A stretch of 64,000 nucleotides of DNA from Trichoplax adhaerens. Taxonomy: Eukaryota; Placozoa; Uniplacotomia; Trichoplacea; Trichoplacidae. Shown here in pieces: positions 40,101-52,114 of this stretch (positions within the stretch are counted from its first letter, which is position 1; the number at the start of each line of letters is the position of its first letter). Where the stretch lies: NCBI RefSeq assembly GCF_000150275.1, contig NW_002060943.1, forward strand, positions 9,952,209-10,016,208, written 5' to 3'. Made by a program: the position numbers and the translations under genes. Under the pieces are notes generated by a model. The model was not told where the DNA came from, did not search any database, and saw only the letters and a program-made list of their open reading frames with translations.

Positions 40101-42779
40101 CTCTCCATTTATTAAGGAGCAAAGATCCTATAGAGCCAACGTGGTTAGCACACTGTCCTTTTTATCCGCCATACTAACTTAACCGTTTAGATTAGAAAAT
40201 ACCTGAAAGAACATGTAGGCATCTAGGGCGCAAGACTGTAACGAAAATTGACATTTGTCTGTCGGGCTTCGAAGTATTGGTTCACTAGATAGCTGATCTA
40301 AGATTTAAAATATTTACATGCAAATTAAAATATGTCTTGGTGATTGTATTTAGTGCGGTTTTATGTTAAAATCACTATTGAAATCTTATATCAAATAAAA
40401 AACCTGCTTGAGCATCTTCGGCTTGAACACGGTCAAACAATATGCAAACTATCTGACGAATAGTTGCTGCAGAGGTATTAGAAACTACGGGATCTTTAGA
40501 GGAGTATAACTTGAAGCTTAAAACAATGCACTAATCAAAAGTATTGCATAGTATAAGTCAGAATCTAAAATATCTATAAAGAAATTAACTAAAATATGCT
40601 TATGTTATATACGGTAATATTTGATTATGTCAACCTACACAACTTTCCTTACAACAACTAAACAGCCACCTAAATCGTATATTTTATTAGCATACTCGTA
40701 CATTCACGCAGCAATTTTTATTCGATTCAGAATGTCATGCTATCTGATTTACTATGTATTTATTATAAGCTGTTTACTACACCTTCGCAAGTAGATCGTT
40801 ATGAACAACAGTAGTTGTAGTAAGTAGGGCAAGCAGGGTTTGTAAAATTTTTAATTCTTCCATTCCATCTTCCATTAACATCCATAACATATTCACAATC
40901 TTAGCTGCCGAGACCTATTAAAATGATTTTAGGACAGAAAGATCTTATAAAAGAAAACTTTTGCTTAGAGATTATTTCCTTGAAAATATATACAATGAAG
41001 AATTGCATGATGACTGATAGAAATTTATATTACTTATATCAATGAAGCGTAAACTAGGCTGTTTACATTTTATGTCGTAGATAGAACTAAGAGCGAAAAT
41101 AATCGATAACTACTGACGTAGCTACTAAAAGTTAACCTGCGTCACTAATTTATGAGTGATTAGCCGATGGATCGAAACAAGGCATGCTTGAATAATTTTG
41201 CTGTTCTTTGTATTGCATCCAAGCAGAAAAGGTTGAATTATGTCATTTGAAATGGAAAGGACTAGCATTTGATAGGAAAAAGGATAGAACATATGAATCA
41301 CGTATACCAGAGATAATTAATCATACATAATCATTCCGATATTGCTTTTTGCGGGCGTAGTGTTTCACAGTATACGTGTACACTTTACTGTATCTACAAA
41401 TTTTGGCGAGCAATAAAACTGATACACACTCGTATAGTGCAGTAAACTCGTAACGACTTCTTCAGTATAGAAAGCGCATAGTAAAGTACATTTGACATTG
41501 CTATACCATTATCAGCATGAATGCAATGTTTAAATATAACAGCTAACTTGCACTTTTGCTAATGTTAACAATAAATTGAACTGAATTTAAAGAATCGATA
41601 TAATGTAATGTACTCATTAGTTATATGAATATCAGTACAGTATCGTTCTCATTCTTGCTACAATGTGCGATGACTGTACGTATGCTAGAAACGATGAACT
41701 GCTTTCACATGTGAACTTACAACTGTTAATTAATATACAGTGTACAATATACAGCACCTTCGTCCATTTTGTTCCTTCCTTTATCCGAGCATGTTTTGAC
41801 CAATAAGTCCCAAGCAGCATCTGCAGCCTTCATCATGGATGATTATAATTATCACCACATATTACAGCAAGTACTATATAGCTTAATTTAATGAATTTAA
41901 AAACAACTGTGTTTTGAAAGATCTTAATCGTATTAGCTGCATACCCAAGAAACCAGTACAAACAATTACGTACAACTTCATCGGAAAGGGTATTTTTGAA
42001 GTCATATTTTAAAAATCACTACCTTTATTTACGGTACATTTTTACAATGCCGTAGATGGATAATGCTGTACCGTCTCATCGTTAACATCATCTTCATGAT
42101 CATACGTACAAGTGCTCTTTACATATTTGCTTTACTGCAGTAATAGCATAAATATTCACTAAGATAGTTCACTATACTTGAACGACGACGTATAACGATA
42201 TTCTGCAGTTAAAGAAATTCGTACATGCTATGTAACAAGATAATTCATTGTCACGGTGTTAATCAATATTAACCGGGCTGCCAAAGCAGGTATCTCTAAA
42301 AATATGCGTAACATGAAGAATGAAAAATCCGCAAGGTAATCTGCTGTACAGTACTGTACTAAAAAAATGTGAAACTATGTATACTGTACTACTATAATTT
42401 TTGATTTGCTAGGTGCATAAGTAAGTACAGATGATATTAAAACTATACTGTACTACTGTAACACTCAACTAAGTCCTTAGAATAGCTAATACACGCACAC
42501 ATTGGTATTATTATCGTGTCTTAACTGTTATGACGAGATTGAGATATTACACATTACACATTGCAAACAAGATGTCTTTACTGTAAAGAATGAAAACTTT
42601 TGATATTCTATTGATTTAAAATTTAAACCCGAGGTTTTATCGATTTATGATGTTTAAAGTACACCAGGACTATGTAAAATCACCTCTTTGATTGCAGCGT
42701 GTTTACGCCTTGTTTCACTAGCCAGACTACGAAGGTCAGACAGCAAGGTTTCTTGAAATTTTTTGGCCTTATCGGACAT
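34125..42779 (-). CDS. MON2: MON2 homolog, Golgi/endosome trafficking regulator (complete 22-exon model)
   Basis: MON2 is a large Arf-GEF-like (BIG/GBF-related, no Sec7 domain) helical-repeat protein that acts with the flippase/DOPEY system in endosome-to-Golgi traffic. Exons in order: 42779-42684, 41827-41758, 41261-41137, 40914-40783, 40530-40404, 40297-40203, 40127-40002, 39908-39720, 39640-39516, 39387-39106, 39024-38819, 38711-38624, 38268-38042, 37797-35630, 35569-35443, 35336-35261, 35158-35098, 34982-34856, 34779-34666, 34598-34496, 34430-34339, 34267-34125. All phases close without a stop: 1632 residues (human about 1717). Landmarks: [20 protein letters not shown] start, [151 protein letters not shown]. 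Exon 14 is unusually long (2.2 kb) beside otherwise 60-280-bp exons. Confidence 0.96.
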
Positions 42780-42884
42780 TGCTGAACTCCGAGGTTTCGT
42801 GCAAGCTTTTTCAGCAATAATAATTATAATTAATTAATTAATTTTATTTTAATGAATTCACCCAAGGCTCGTTGAAAATGCACT

Positions 42885-43366
42885 ACAGTACAGTCAGACT
42901 GTCAGTACTACAGTACAGTAAGTACACAGTACAGTACTGTACAGTACAATACTGTGTACTGTACTGTACTGTACTGTACAGTGTACAGTGCAGGGAAATG
43001 TACAGTACTGTACAGTACAGTATGCCAAACTCGCGGCTGGTGCTATCATTACACTGTACAGTACAGTACAGTACAGTACTGTAAGTCACCGTAATCATAC
43101 TGTACGTACTGTGCACTGTGTACAGTACAGTACTGTACGTATAGTAAAATCTACTGTGCTACAGCAATTTTTACTGGCTGCGAGACTGTACGACAGTAAT
43201 CTCTTCCATACTGTACACTGTACTGTACAGTATGACTACTTACCTGTACTGTTCGTCCTACTCCATGTTGATCCATGGCCACGTTACCGTACTACAGTAC
43301 AGTACTGTACTGTACTGTACAGTGTACAGTATACAGCCTTGTACAAATCCTTGCTTACAGTACCTT
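42885..43366. repeat. ACWGT array cluster between MON2 and POGLUT1 start codons
   Basis: Dense ACAGT/ACTGT runs at about 42887-43022, 43051-43083, 43106-43143, 43208-43230 and 43293-43336, filling most of the 736 bp between the MON2 start (42779, minus) and the POGLUT1 start (43516, plus). Includes four or more ACTGT in tandem around 42957-42977, passing into ACAGT and ACAGTGTACAGT forms. Both strands carry open frames here, which translate to Tyr/Cys/Thr/Val/Gln repeats and are artefacts of the 5-bp period. Confidence 0.9.
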
Positions 43367-43515
43367 ACCGCACATGGGTAATAATAATATAAATAATATT
43401 GTAATTAATGACTAAGTTTCTACAGTACTGTATAGGATCTGTAGTTAGAACCAGTTTCATTTTTGTCGAAAATCTCAAAAGTAAAGGTATCGCAGACCTT
43501 GGGTTTACTATCGAA

Positions 43516-46179
43516 ATGTTAGTAACTATACTCATTAAATGGCTTTTGTTAATACATATAACGGCAACTTGTTATTCAACAGAAAAATGTAGTAAAAATG
43601 GAGATTGTACTTCTTTACCATCTTCAAAGACCGATCAAGTTTCCAGTAAATATACAAGTAAAGGTAATTCGAAACATTATATTTCGAATAGTTAATTGTG
43701 CTAACTCTGTCGGCGAAGCGATAGGACGTTATGCTAGTATTTTACTTTAACTGCTGACAGCATACTAAACAACACCAAGTAGTATTATAATTTATTAATA
43801 TTTTACACGACGTGGTGTACCGGGCAAGCTAGTACTGTATAATTTCCAATTCTTAATTTATTTAGCTTAGATGATGAGTGATCCATATACAGTATAGTAT
43901 GTACGAGCATTGCAACGCGATACGATTTTGTACGTACTGTACATGATCCAGGTATGCCTGTACAGTACATCTATCTGCGTGGTAATTGAGTACTGCAGAG
44001 ACTTTAGGGTCTGCAGTGCACTGTATGCACATTATTAATACAGTTTTTATTTACGTATACTGCTTACGTAGCTATTTTGTTATTGAACTACTGAATGTTT
44101 CATTTCATCTTATCATTTCCAATATAAAGCAGATAACGACAAATGGGATGACTACTTAAAGATCATAACTAAGGCTGTCAGTTCTTTTAAAGATTGCAAG
44201 AACGATAGATGTGGATGTTACAAGAAAGTTATTGATAACGATTTGAAGCCTTGGCGATTGAAAAAGGGAATAACAAAAGAAATCTTTGATAAGGCAGCGA
44301 ATCAAGGAAGTCATCGAGGTGCGGAAAAGGGCAGCCATTATCAGATTATAAACCACAAGGTCTATCGGCATGAGAGATGTACCTTTCCTGCCAGGTTTGT
44401 CTGTACATCGCTGAATGGCAAGTTTTGTTCTATAGAATGCATGTTACATTTAGGATACCTACCCTACGTATAACCATAAAATATTATCTTATTAATTGTA
44501 GATGCAAAGGTATTGAGCATTTTCTCAAAAAAATCGCTAAGAAGCTACCCAATTTGGAGTTAATTATCAATACTCACGATTGGCCTAAGGTATAAAATAG
44601 AATAGAATTTTTATTAATTATTATTGGTCCGTTTATTGGACTTGATCTAATTAGAATTATTACTATAATACAATAATAGGTTCCGACAATATTATTGATA
44701 AGTACATCTAAGGGCCTAAGCCTCGCACTATTTATAAGTTATTTGGCATCTTAAAGTTTATATTAATTAATATAGGTTCCAAAATGGGACGAACTCCTAC
44801 CGGTGTTCTCATTTAGTAAGGTATCCTTTCCTTTTAATAATAATTTTTATGCCGTAGAGTACCGTACTTACGCGTATCGAAAACGCAACGTGACAAGATT
44901 ACTCTATTGAGCAGACACACAATGAAAATGATATCATGTATCCGGCTTGGTCGTTTTGGGAGGGTGGCCCTGCTGTCTGGCCGATTTTTCCAAATGGATT
45001 AGGACGTTGGGACGTTTTAAGAAAATCTTTACAAAAGTACTAGTTTATTTCATCCATTCTAACAAATAAATGACGAATTGTCAATCACAAATTTGTGTCA
45101 TTAAATCTATCACTTTTATAGAGCGTCGGATAAGTGGCCATGGGATAAAAAGAAATCCATCGCATTTTTTAGAGGATCTAGGTTTACATTTAAACTTTAC
45201 AAATAACATTAGTCTACAATACCATACTTACGCTTAAGTTAGGTAACCAGAACTTCGTTATATTGGTTCGGTCATGTATAGGACCAGCGCCGAGCGTGAT
45301 CCTTTAATTCTTCTGTCTCGTGCTAAACCGAAATTAGTTAATGCATCATATACTAAAAATCAGGCATGGCGATCAAAGGCAGTAAGACCTAATAACTATA
45401 AGCCATTAATCTACAAATGAAACTTATGCTTTTAAAGAATTACTACTGACAAATAACTTTTTGACAGGATACCTTAGGTGAAGAGCCCGCTAAAGAGGTC
45501 ACTCTTGAAGATCATTGTAAATACAAGTTCGTTAAACAATTTACTTTGTCTATCCATCTTATTATCGGATTGCGCTTATCAAATCTCTACTTTAGGTACC
45601 TATTCAATTTTCGAGGTGTTGCAGCTAGCTTCCGCTTTAGACACTTATTTCTCTGCAATTCTGTGGTACTCCACATTGGTCATGAATGGCAGGAATTCTT
45701 CTATCCGGCTTTAACTCCATGGGTTCACTATATTCCTGTTGATCCTGATCAGAGAAACACAGAGTTAGCATTTCCTCTTATTAGAGGACATTGTAGTACT
45801 ATTCACAGAATTTACTGTCCGTAATGAAGAATCTATCACGAGTCCTTTAGAATTTGCAGTTGTAGGCCGCATAAACTAAAATTACTATAATTTTTCTTTT
45901 TATAGAGAAATAATCCGATTTGCAATAGAAAATGACGAAGAAATGAAGAGATTAGCGAAAAGGTGATGCTAGTTTGTTATATGCAGTAGCAAGATAGGAT
46001 CATACGCGTACTACAGTATTAAAATCTTCTATACCGAATTAAATAGAGGACGTGACTTTATCTTAAACCATTTACGGATGAAAGATGTTGAGTGCTATTG
46101 GGAGCTTTTGCTAAAGCAATACGCGAAGCTTTTAAAATGGAAACCACAGCTAAATCCATCATTTGACCTGGTGTCTTAA
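43516..46179 (+). CDS. POGLUT1: Protein O-glucosyltransferase 1 (Rumi, CAP10 family)
   Basis: POGLUT1 adds O-linked glucose to EGF repeats, notably of Notch, in the ER. Exons: 43516-43663, 44133-44394, 44502-44589, 44776-44820, 44915-45036, 45122-45181, 45282-45381, 45468-45526, 45596-45763, 45906-45962, 46047-46179; phases agree, 413 residues (human 392). Residues 1-20 ([20 protein letters not shown]) form a signal peptide. The CAP10 domain follows: [137 protein letters not shown]. An in-frame ATG at 43408 would add 36 residues; the later ATG gives the better signal peptide. The C-terminus ends SFDLVS and lacks the KTEL-type ER retrieval signal of vertebrate enzymes. Divergent from MON2. Confidence 0.96.
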
Positions 46180-46268
46180 CATCTGATACTTCAAAATTGT
46201 AGTACTGTACTGAATGACCGTGGAACAAATATCGTAGTAAAATTCTTTCTTTCTTACTCCATTCAAAT

Positions 46269-46517
46269 TCAGTATTAAGATACTTAAAATTTTCATTTGA
46301 TTTCCTTAAGCACTTCATAATACTTATAGTGTTATTGTTGGTGCCTTATTTTTGGACAGTAATTGTTAATACAGCAACATTAGTTATCGAAATCAGTAAT
46401 AAGATACTTAAAATTTTTAGTTTGATTTCTTTTAAGCACTTCATAATACTTATAGTGTTATTACTGGTGCCTTATTTTTGGACAATAATTGTTAATACAA
46501 CAACGTTAGTTGTTTTC
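46269..46517. repeat. 125-bp tandem duplication downstream of POGLUT1
   Basis: Copy 1 starts TCAGTATTAAGATACTTAAA (46269) and copy 2 TCAGTAATAAGATACTTAAA (46394), a period of 125 bp. The copies are close to identical through GCACTTCATAATACTTATAG, CCTTATTTTTGGACA and AATTGTTAATACA. The short plus-strand frame over both copies only reflects the duplication. The low divergence suggests a fairly recent event. Confidence 0.85.
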
Positions 46518-48681
46518 TACTGATATTGAAAAGATTAAAAGAATACATTTATATATATATATCACTAGTTGTCAAAACTTTAATATGCGTACACTTTCTA
46601 ATCATTTACTTTTACAAATACTGCATAATTTTTCTATTGTCAAAGTTGCATGAGAGATTAATATGATGTGGCTAATTCTATATTTTAAGACATCAAGATA
46701 TTACGTAATATCATTTAAATTGAAAGGGCTACTTTATTGTAGTAGGGCGAAGTCGTAATTAACGAATTGTATATACAATTGGCTAGATTGTCTGAAGTAC
46801 TAATCATGTCAATTGATGATACACCTGCAGTCGTGGGCTTCTAAAATCTTCTAAAGCCCCCATGCTGTGATCTTGTGTATTGAATTTATTCATTTCGGTT
46901 AATTGCATGCACAGATACGTAGTGATACAATGTCGATGGAACGAAAACGTCTGCCAATATCGCTTACGAACTCCAGAAAATAGGGATATCAAGAATCACC
47001 GTCCGCACAATTCGGTCAAGAAAATTTTTCTCGATGCAGCAAAGTCCTCTCAAGGACTTGAGGAGTAACTATTTTAATAATAGAAAATAGTACATCCTAT
47101 AAAAACATATAAAGACTGCAGTAATACAACAACATAACGTAGTTCAGACTATAGTTCAGACTAATTTTCTAAAAAGATTGTAAGTTTATCACTAAAAATA
47201 TGAGAAAAATACCTTACTATTTACGAAATTTTATCAATTCATTTTCTTAAAATGAAGCGAAGGATCCTCCATAACTGAGCATTTACAAATATACTTGTAA
47301 ATAGTTATACTTTATACACATAACTAATCATGCATTACGAGTAGGAGGGATACGGTAAATAAGAATCGAAAGAATGCAACGATCTAAATATAGCCAATTA
47401 ACATTTCCAAGAGTCATCCTATTTTGCTTTAGCGATACTCATCCTACTATAGATCTTATATAATAAAATTAATCAAAATGTTTTAAGATGCCTGCCTGCT
47501 TACACGTTTGCACTGTAGCTCTATGATTGTGCAACACTGGGTGGCACTTTTAAGTTCATAATACTGCGATTAATTACTGTACGAACGATTGAAAATGCGA
47601 AAAATGTTGCAAGGTTAAGTCACGGATTATACGGTACTTTGGATCCTGTAAGTTCAGTAAATGCTGCTTTTGTATGGTCTTACCTACAGTACTGTACCCA
47701 TTCAGTATGGATAGATTTCTGAGGCGTCCACATCATACCGTATACGGATCGATAGTTGTACGAGTACTCATATGCTTTGATTACTCTGCGGCTTAATATC
47801 ACGGATTGTCAGATTCTTATGCAACAGCACTTCCACTTTTATATTTAATTTCTCATTTAAATGAAAATTTCACTCACTAATTACCTACGGGTATGGATTA
47901 CAGAAAACTTACGTTGCTGTACAGTGATATTAAAGTACTGATGCAAGTAAGTATACTGTACAGCTGTACTATACCACCGGTTTACGCGAACCGATTTGTT
48001 GAAGTGAGGTACGGTTAATGAGAGCGGAAAGGATAAAACCAGTATTCATAATTGTGACCGCAATCTATAATATGAGAAGATCTAGAAATTCTGATCCTTA
48101 GTTTGCCGTAAGATGCTATCATCTCTCAGATCAGATCGACAGTTGATCATTTATTTAAATGAAGCAATAGTCGCATCTCAATTCAATCAACTAATTCGTG
48201 ATATTAATAATATTTATACCTCGATGACTACTTTCTCATGTGAATTTGGGAAGCCCCTGGTCATGAACTACTAAATTAGTAGTGGTATATCTAGTAGTCC
48301 ATACCCTAGTGTAGTTCAAAGTTTTTATAATATAAAGACCTAAAATTTAAACGATTCATTATGGGCTATTTTGGTCCAACCTCAACGGTGAGACTTAACA
48401 TAAGTTATTCATATACATTTATTTTATGCTTGATCATAGACTCACTCTACTGTCACAAGAATTTTTGATGTAATAACAATTAATATCAATACTAAAGCCA
48501 TTATGAAATTTGTAATTTCATACCGCAAAGATAAAAATTTGGAATAAATTTAATGTTAAAATTTGCGAGAATGTATTAAAATTATAGTAATACGTGTACA
48601 CCTCGATCTTAGGGTATAAAAAGTATGTACATTATAAAGGATTTGTGCGCTATACTTTCGAAATAATACAACACCGAAATT
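46518..48681. other. Convergent intergenic region POGLUT1/ATXN7
   Basis: About 2.1 kb between convergent 3' ends. No exon was recognised. Open frames on both strands at 46804-47068 have no family match. Isolated ACTGT/ACAGT doublets occur (for example 47687, 47957); there is no dense array. Confidence 0.45.
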
Positions 48682-51379
48682 TTATGACTTATTATGAAAA
48701 TTGAAATCGTTAACGGCTGACACTAATGCAGTATATAATCTATCACTTCTCCTGTTAAAAATATAAGTTCCAGGAAGCAACCTTCGCGCACCAAACGTGC
48801 AAACCTATTACATTGACAATAGACACCGTAGAAAATAAGTCCTCCTCAAACAACGTTAGAAATTATACGCTAAATATTGCAATTAAAAAATGATTTACAG
48901 CTGCAGGTATCGGATGAAATTTTCTGTAACGAAAATCAAAGGAGTCTTCATCACCGCTATTTTTTAAATGAAATTCATTTTCGCTGACACCTACAAATAC
49001 GTTTAGCCCAAATACGAGGGCAATTATAAAATATATGTTATGATTTTCACGGCTTTTAAGACGTTCTAACAAAATATACATAAACGAAAATCTATACAAT
49101 GTTTTCAGTATTTGCTATCTAGACGTTATTTTGAGTACTACCTTTAATGGCAGCAGTCTCTTCAGGCTGCCCGCTGTGAAGGATCAATGAATCATTAGAA
49201 TTATTACCACACAACATTAATTTTTTTATAATAATGCTGAGGTACTATAGCTACACTAGTAAATGTAACCTTTGCTTGATTAATAAATTGCTTTCAATAG
49301 TGCCCGAAGCCCTTTCAGATTGTATCCGCTCTTTGTGCTCGGTTAGAAGGCGATCAAACGCCTTAGTACGACCCTTAACATTTCTCCTTAGAGATATAGG
49401 ATGCAACTATCAAGAGAATTTTCAGATATATAAAAAGGTCATTGCTTAGTCTAAAATGTTGTAATACATTTTTCCAAAAATTCCTTTTCCTTATTATTAA
49501 CGAATATTCGTACTTTGCAGTTTAGAGAATTTCGACATTTTGCCTTTCGATCTTTCATCCAGACTCCACATTGCCGATCAACATTTGGTTCTAAATTACA
49601 ATCATGAAGGAGAGTCAACTAGGAATCTTTATACGCTAACAACACAAAAAGAAGGCATACTTTGCATACGCTTCTAGATAAATTCGGCTTACCATCAGTT
49701 TTATTTGCTAGACCTGCAGTCTCAGGAATTTTCCGGTTAGTTCGCCGTTCCAGAGAGATTTCATTTGAGTTATAATCACAACTACTTGGGGTCCGAAGTG
49801 TTTCGCGAACCGTATAATTGTGACTGTTCTCTGTTACGAAGAGTGTAAAATTCGTCAGATTAAATTTATACTGAGAGGTTATGTATAAAGCGTTTCAAAT
49901 ACATGGTCCAACAGATATGATAATGTAGTTAGTAGCTATCTCTAAAGTAAATTAATTATGTATTAGTGCAAAAATTTCACTGTTATAGTGGATAGATTTC
50001 ACAGGATTCTTAGAAGATAGAACAAAAAATAAACTGTAATTTATAATTTAGGATTAAGAAACATCCTGCAGGCACTGCATACTGCTGTACTAGGCAGTCA
50101 TACAATGGAATGACGCTATAATAGGTATCGAGTAAATGTAATACCATAATGATTTGAAAGAGCCTCAATTTTAACAAGCTTTTTACAAAAGTTACAAGCG
50201 ACCAAGATCAGTTCCTCTTGAATTGGATATAGACCATAGATTTTCATATCTGAGACACCCATAAAACGTTATGCCATTAGATGTTATTACAAATGAAATG
50301 TAAGCATATAATTTAAATAGTGTGGAATTCAATATAAAATTCGCTTCGAATATTCTAAGTCTTACATTAATGCAAAACTGTAATCAACATTATATTGCCT
50401 GGTATCGACATAAATACTAATACTTATTTACTATAGTGCTCACAATATCTCTTAAGTTTCTCAATATGTCATAGCAGATTACAGGTTAAGAGCATCGTGA
50501 AAAATTTACGAAGGCTAACTTATAGATCTGTGAGGTACTCTATACAAGTTGGTAATCCATTACATCTCTTTAGATATTTCCAATCTTATTATATATAGTA
50601 ACATCTCCACATAACTTAGAGTACTGTACTGTATACGAATTTCAATAAAACTCCACTATCACAATTGTTCCGATAGATAGTAAAAAAAGTAAATCAAAGA
50701 TGACGTATCTAAGTTCTATGATCTTAGTATAGAATATTAACCATAAAGCATTCACTTTGCCCATACAATATGCAAGTACATGGCCAATCTAAAATACTAG
50801 GCATATGCATAAGAGCATAACAAACAGATCCAGGTAGCAATGAATACGTGAAAATTTTAGAAAATCGTTATAACAGCATTGATTTTATCCAAAATTACTG
50901 ACATAACAGCTATCGGAAATCCATTAGCTGTGCAAGTACAATACCTTCCCGACATAGACGGGACGAAATAGCTTCGCTATTTTCCTTGCTAATCATAGGA
51001 AATCGATCTATTTAATAAAAGAGACAACAAATTTTTATTGATGCAATACAGAGCGTTCATAAAGTTGACGGCTTCAAAACTGCGTCCAAGCAACCATTTG
51101 CTATGTGTAGCAAATAAAATATTCTTTCTGAATTATAGCATAGTACAGTACTGTCCTTTACAGTTGTTTATGCAAGAAATCATGGCATTTGCAGTACTAA
51201 TTTAGTAGAGTACTAAAGAATGCAGAAAAGCTTTGTACTAAAATTTTATATATTTTAATATTCCTATCATGATATACGCGTATATGTATTATTGTTAACT
51301 GAAAACATAATTTGATATTACCTTTACCTCTGCTGGCATATTCCGTCCATGATATATTACGCAAGGTCGAGGCATCCAT
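48682..51379 (-). CDS. ATXN7: Ataxin-7 family protein, SAGA deubiquitinase-module anchor
   Basis: Ataxin-7/Sgf73 proteins tether the H2B deubiquitinase module to the SAGA coactivator. Exons on the minus strand: 51379-51328 (MDASTLRNISWTEYASR), 51007-50945, 50249-50145, 49830-49693, 49590-49514, 49406-49270, 48983-48899, 48804-48682; all phases close, 259 residues. The N-terminal zinc finger region reads MKIYGLYPIQEELILVACNF then CKK and SNHYE, matching the family's GxCPxxDxFxLVxCxxC...H pattern. The SCA7 domain spans exons 5-6: RQCGVWMKDRKAKCRNSLNC, KLHPISLRRNVKGRTKAFDR, LLTEHKERIQ. Exons 7-8 give FHPIPAAVCTFGARRL, the family's second conserved block. The protein is much shorter than vertebrate ATXN7 (about 890) and has no polyglutamine tract. 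It could equally be called ATXN7L1/L2; the family is secure. Divergent from MTMR14. Confidence 0.92.
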
Positions 51380-51569
51380 GATCACTCTTTGCGATTAGCG
51401 GATAGTTAGAATCCTCTTATTTATCATGAAGTCGCTCTTTCGATTGTTGCAATCTATTAAAGTATTGGTAAATAAATAAATAAAATCTAATTTAATTTAA
51501 ACTTCTGGTACAAGTTGTAAAACGCAGATTACCTGATGAATATGCAATACGCCTTTAAACAAAACTTTG

Positions 51570-52060
51570 GTGTAGATGTACAGTACTGTACAGTACAGTA
51601 TGTACAACCTTACGTAAAGTACAGTACTGTACAGTACAGTATGTACAGTACAGTACAGTACAGTACAGTACTATATCTAGTGGTCTACAGTACTGTACAG
51701 TGTACAATACTGTACTATCAACACTAGCTATACAGTACTGTACAGTACTGTACTGTACGCTAAGGGTCTCTACTGCACTGTACTGTACTGTACTGTACAC
51801 AGCAGTGTTTGCAGTACTGTACTGTACTATGGACAACAACTTACTGTACTGTACTGTACAGTGTACAGTGTACAGTACAGTACAGTACTGTATGAAAACT
51901 ATGAAAAAAGAAGTACTGTACTGTACAGTACAGTAGACGTGATCTAAGGTACAGTACGCAGTCCTGCGACGATCATCAGCCACAGTCACTCTACCTAATA
52001 CTGTACAGTATACTGTACTGTACTGTATTTACGGTACTGTACTGTACGGTGCTATACAGA
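51570..52060. repeat. ACWGT array cluster between ATXN7 and MTMR14 start codons
   Basis: Dense runs at about 51579-51600, 51618-51671 (including five ACAGT in tandem, 51645-51669), 51687-51715, 51731-51757, 51776-51799, 51812-51829, 51844-51893, 51912-51933 and 51998-52052. The cluster occupies most of the 735 bp between the ATXN7 start (51379, minus) and the MTMR14 start (52115, plus) and ends about 60 bp before the latter. The array switches repeatedly between ACAGT and ACTGT. Confidence 0.9.
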
Positions 52061-52114
52061 GTACAGGCCAAGGTCTTATTGACCAAAGGTATTCCAGTGA
52101 AGACATCATCCGGA

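Noticed and set aside
40203-40235. A 33-bp micro-exon in MON2
   Set aside because: The phase did not fit. Extending to the upstream acceptor gives a 95-bp exon (40297-40203) that restores the frame and matches the family.
46804-47068. Overlapping open frames on both strands
   Set aside because: No recognised family and no connecting exons; cannot be supported as a gene.
51555-51989. Long open frames on both strands in array DNA (also 10659-10904, 25065-25310, 26008-26309, 27987-28370, 42872-43392)
   Set aside because: They translate the 5-bp ACWGT repeat into Tyr-Cys-Thr-Val-Gln-like strings and are open because the repeat has few stops in these frames; both strands are open at once. Not genes.
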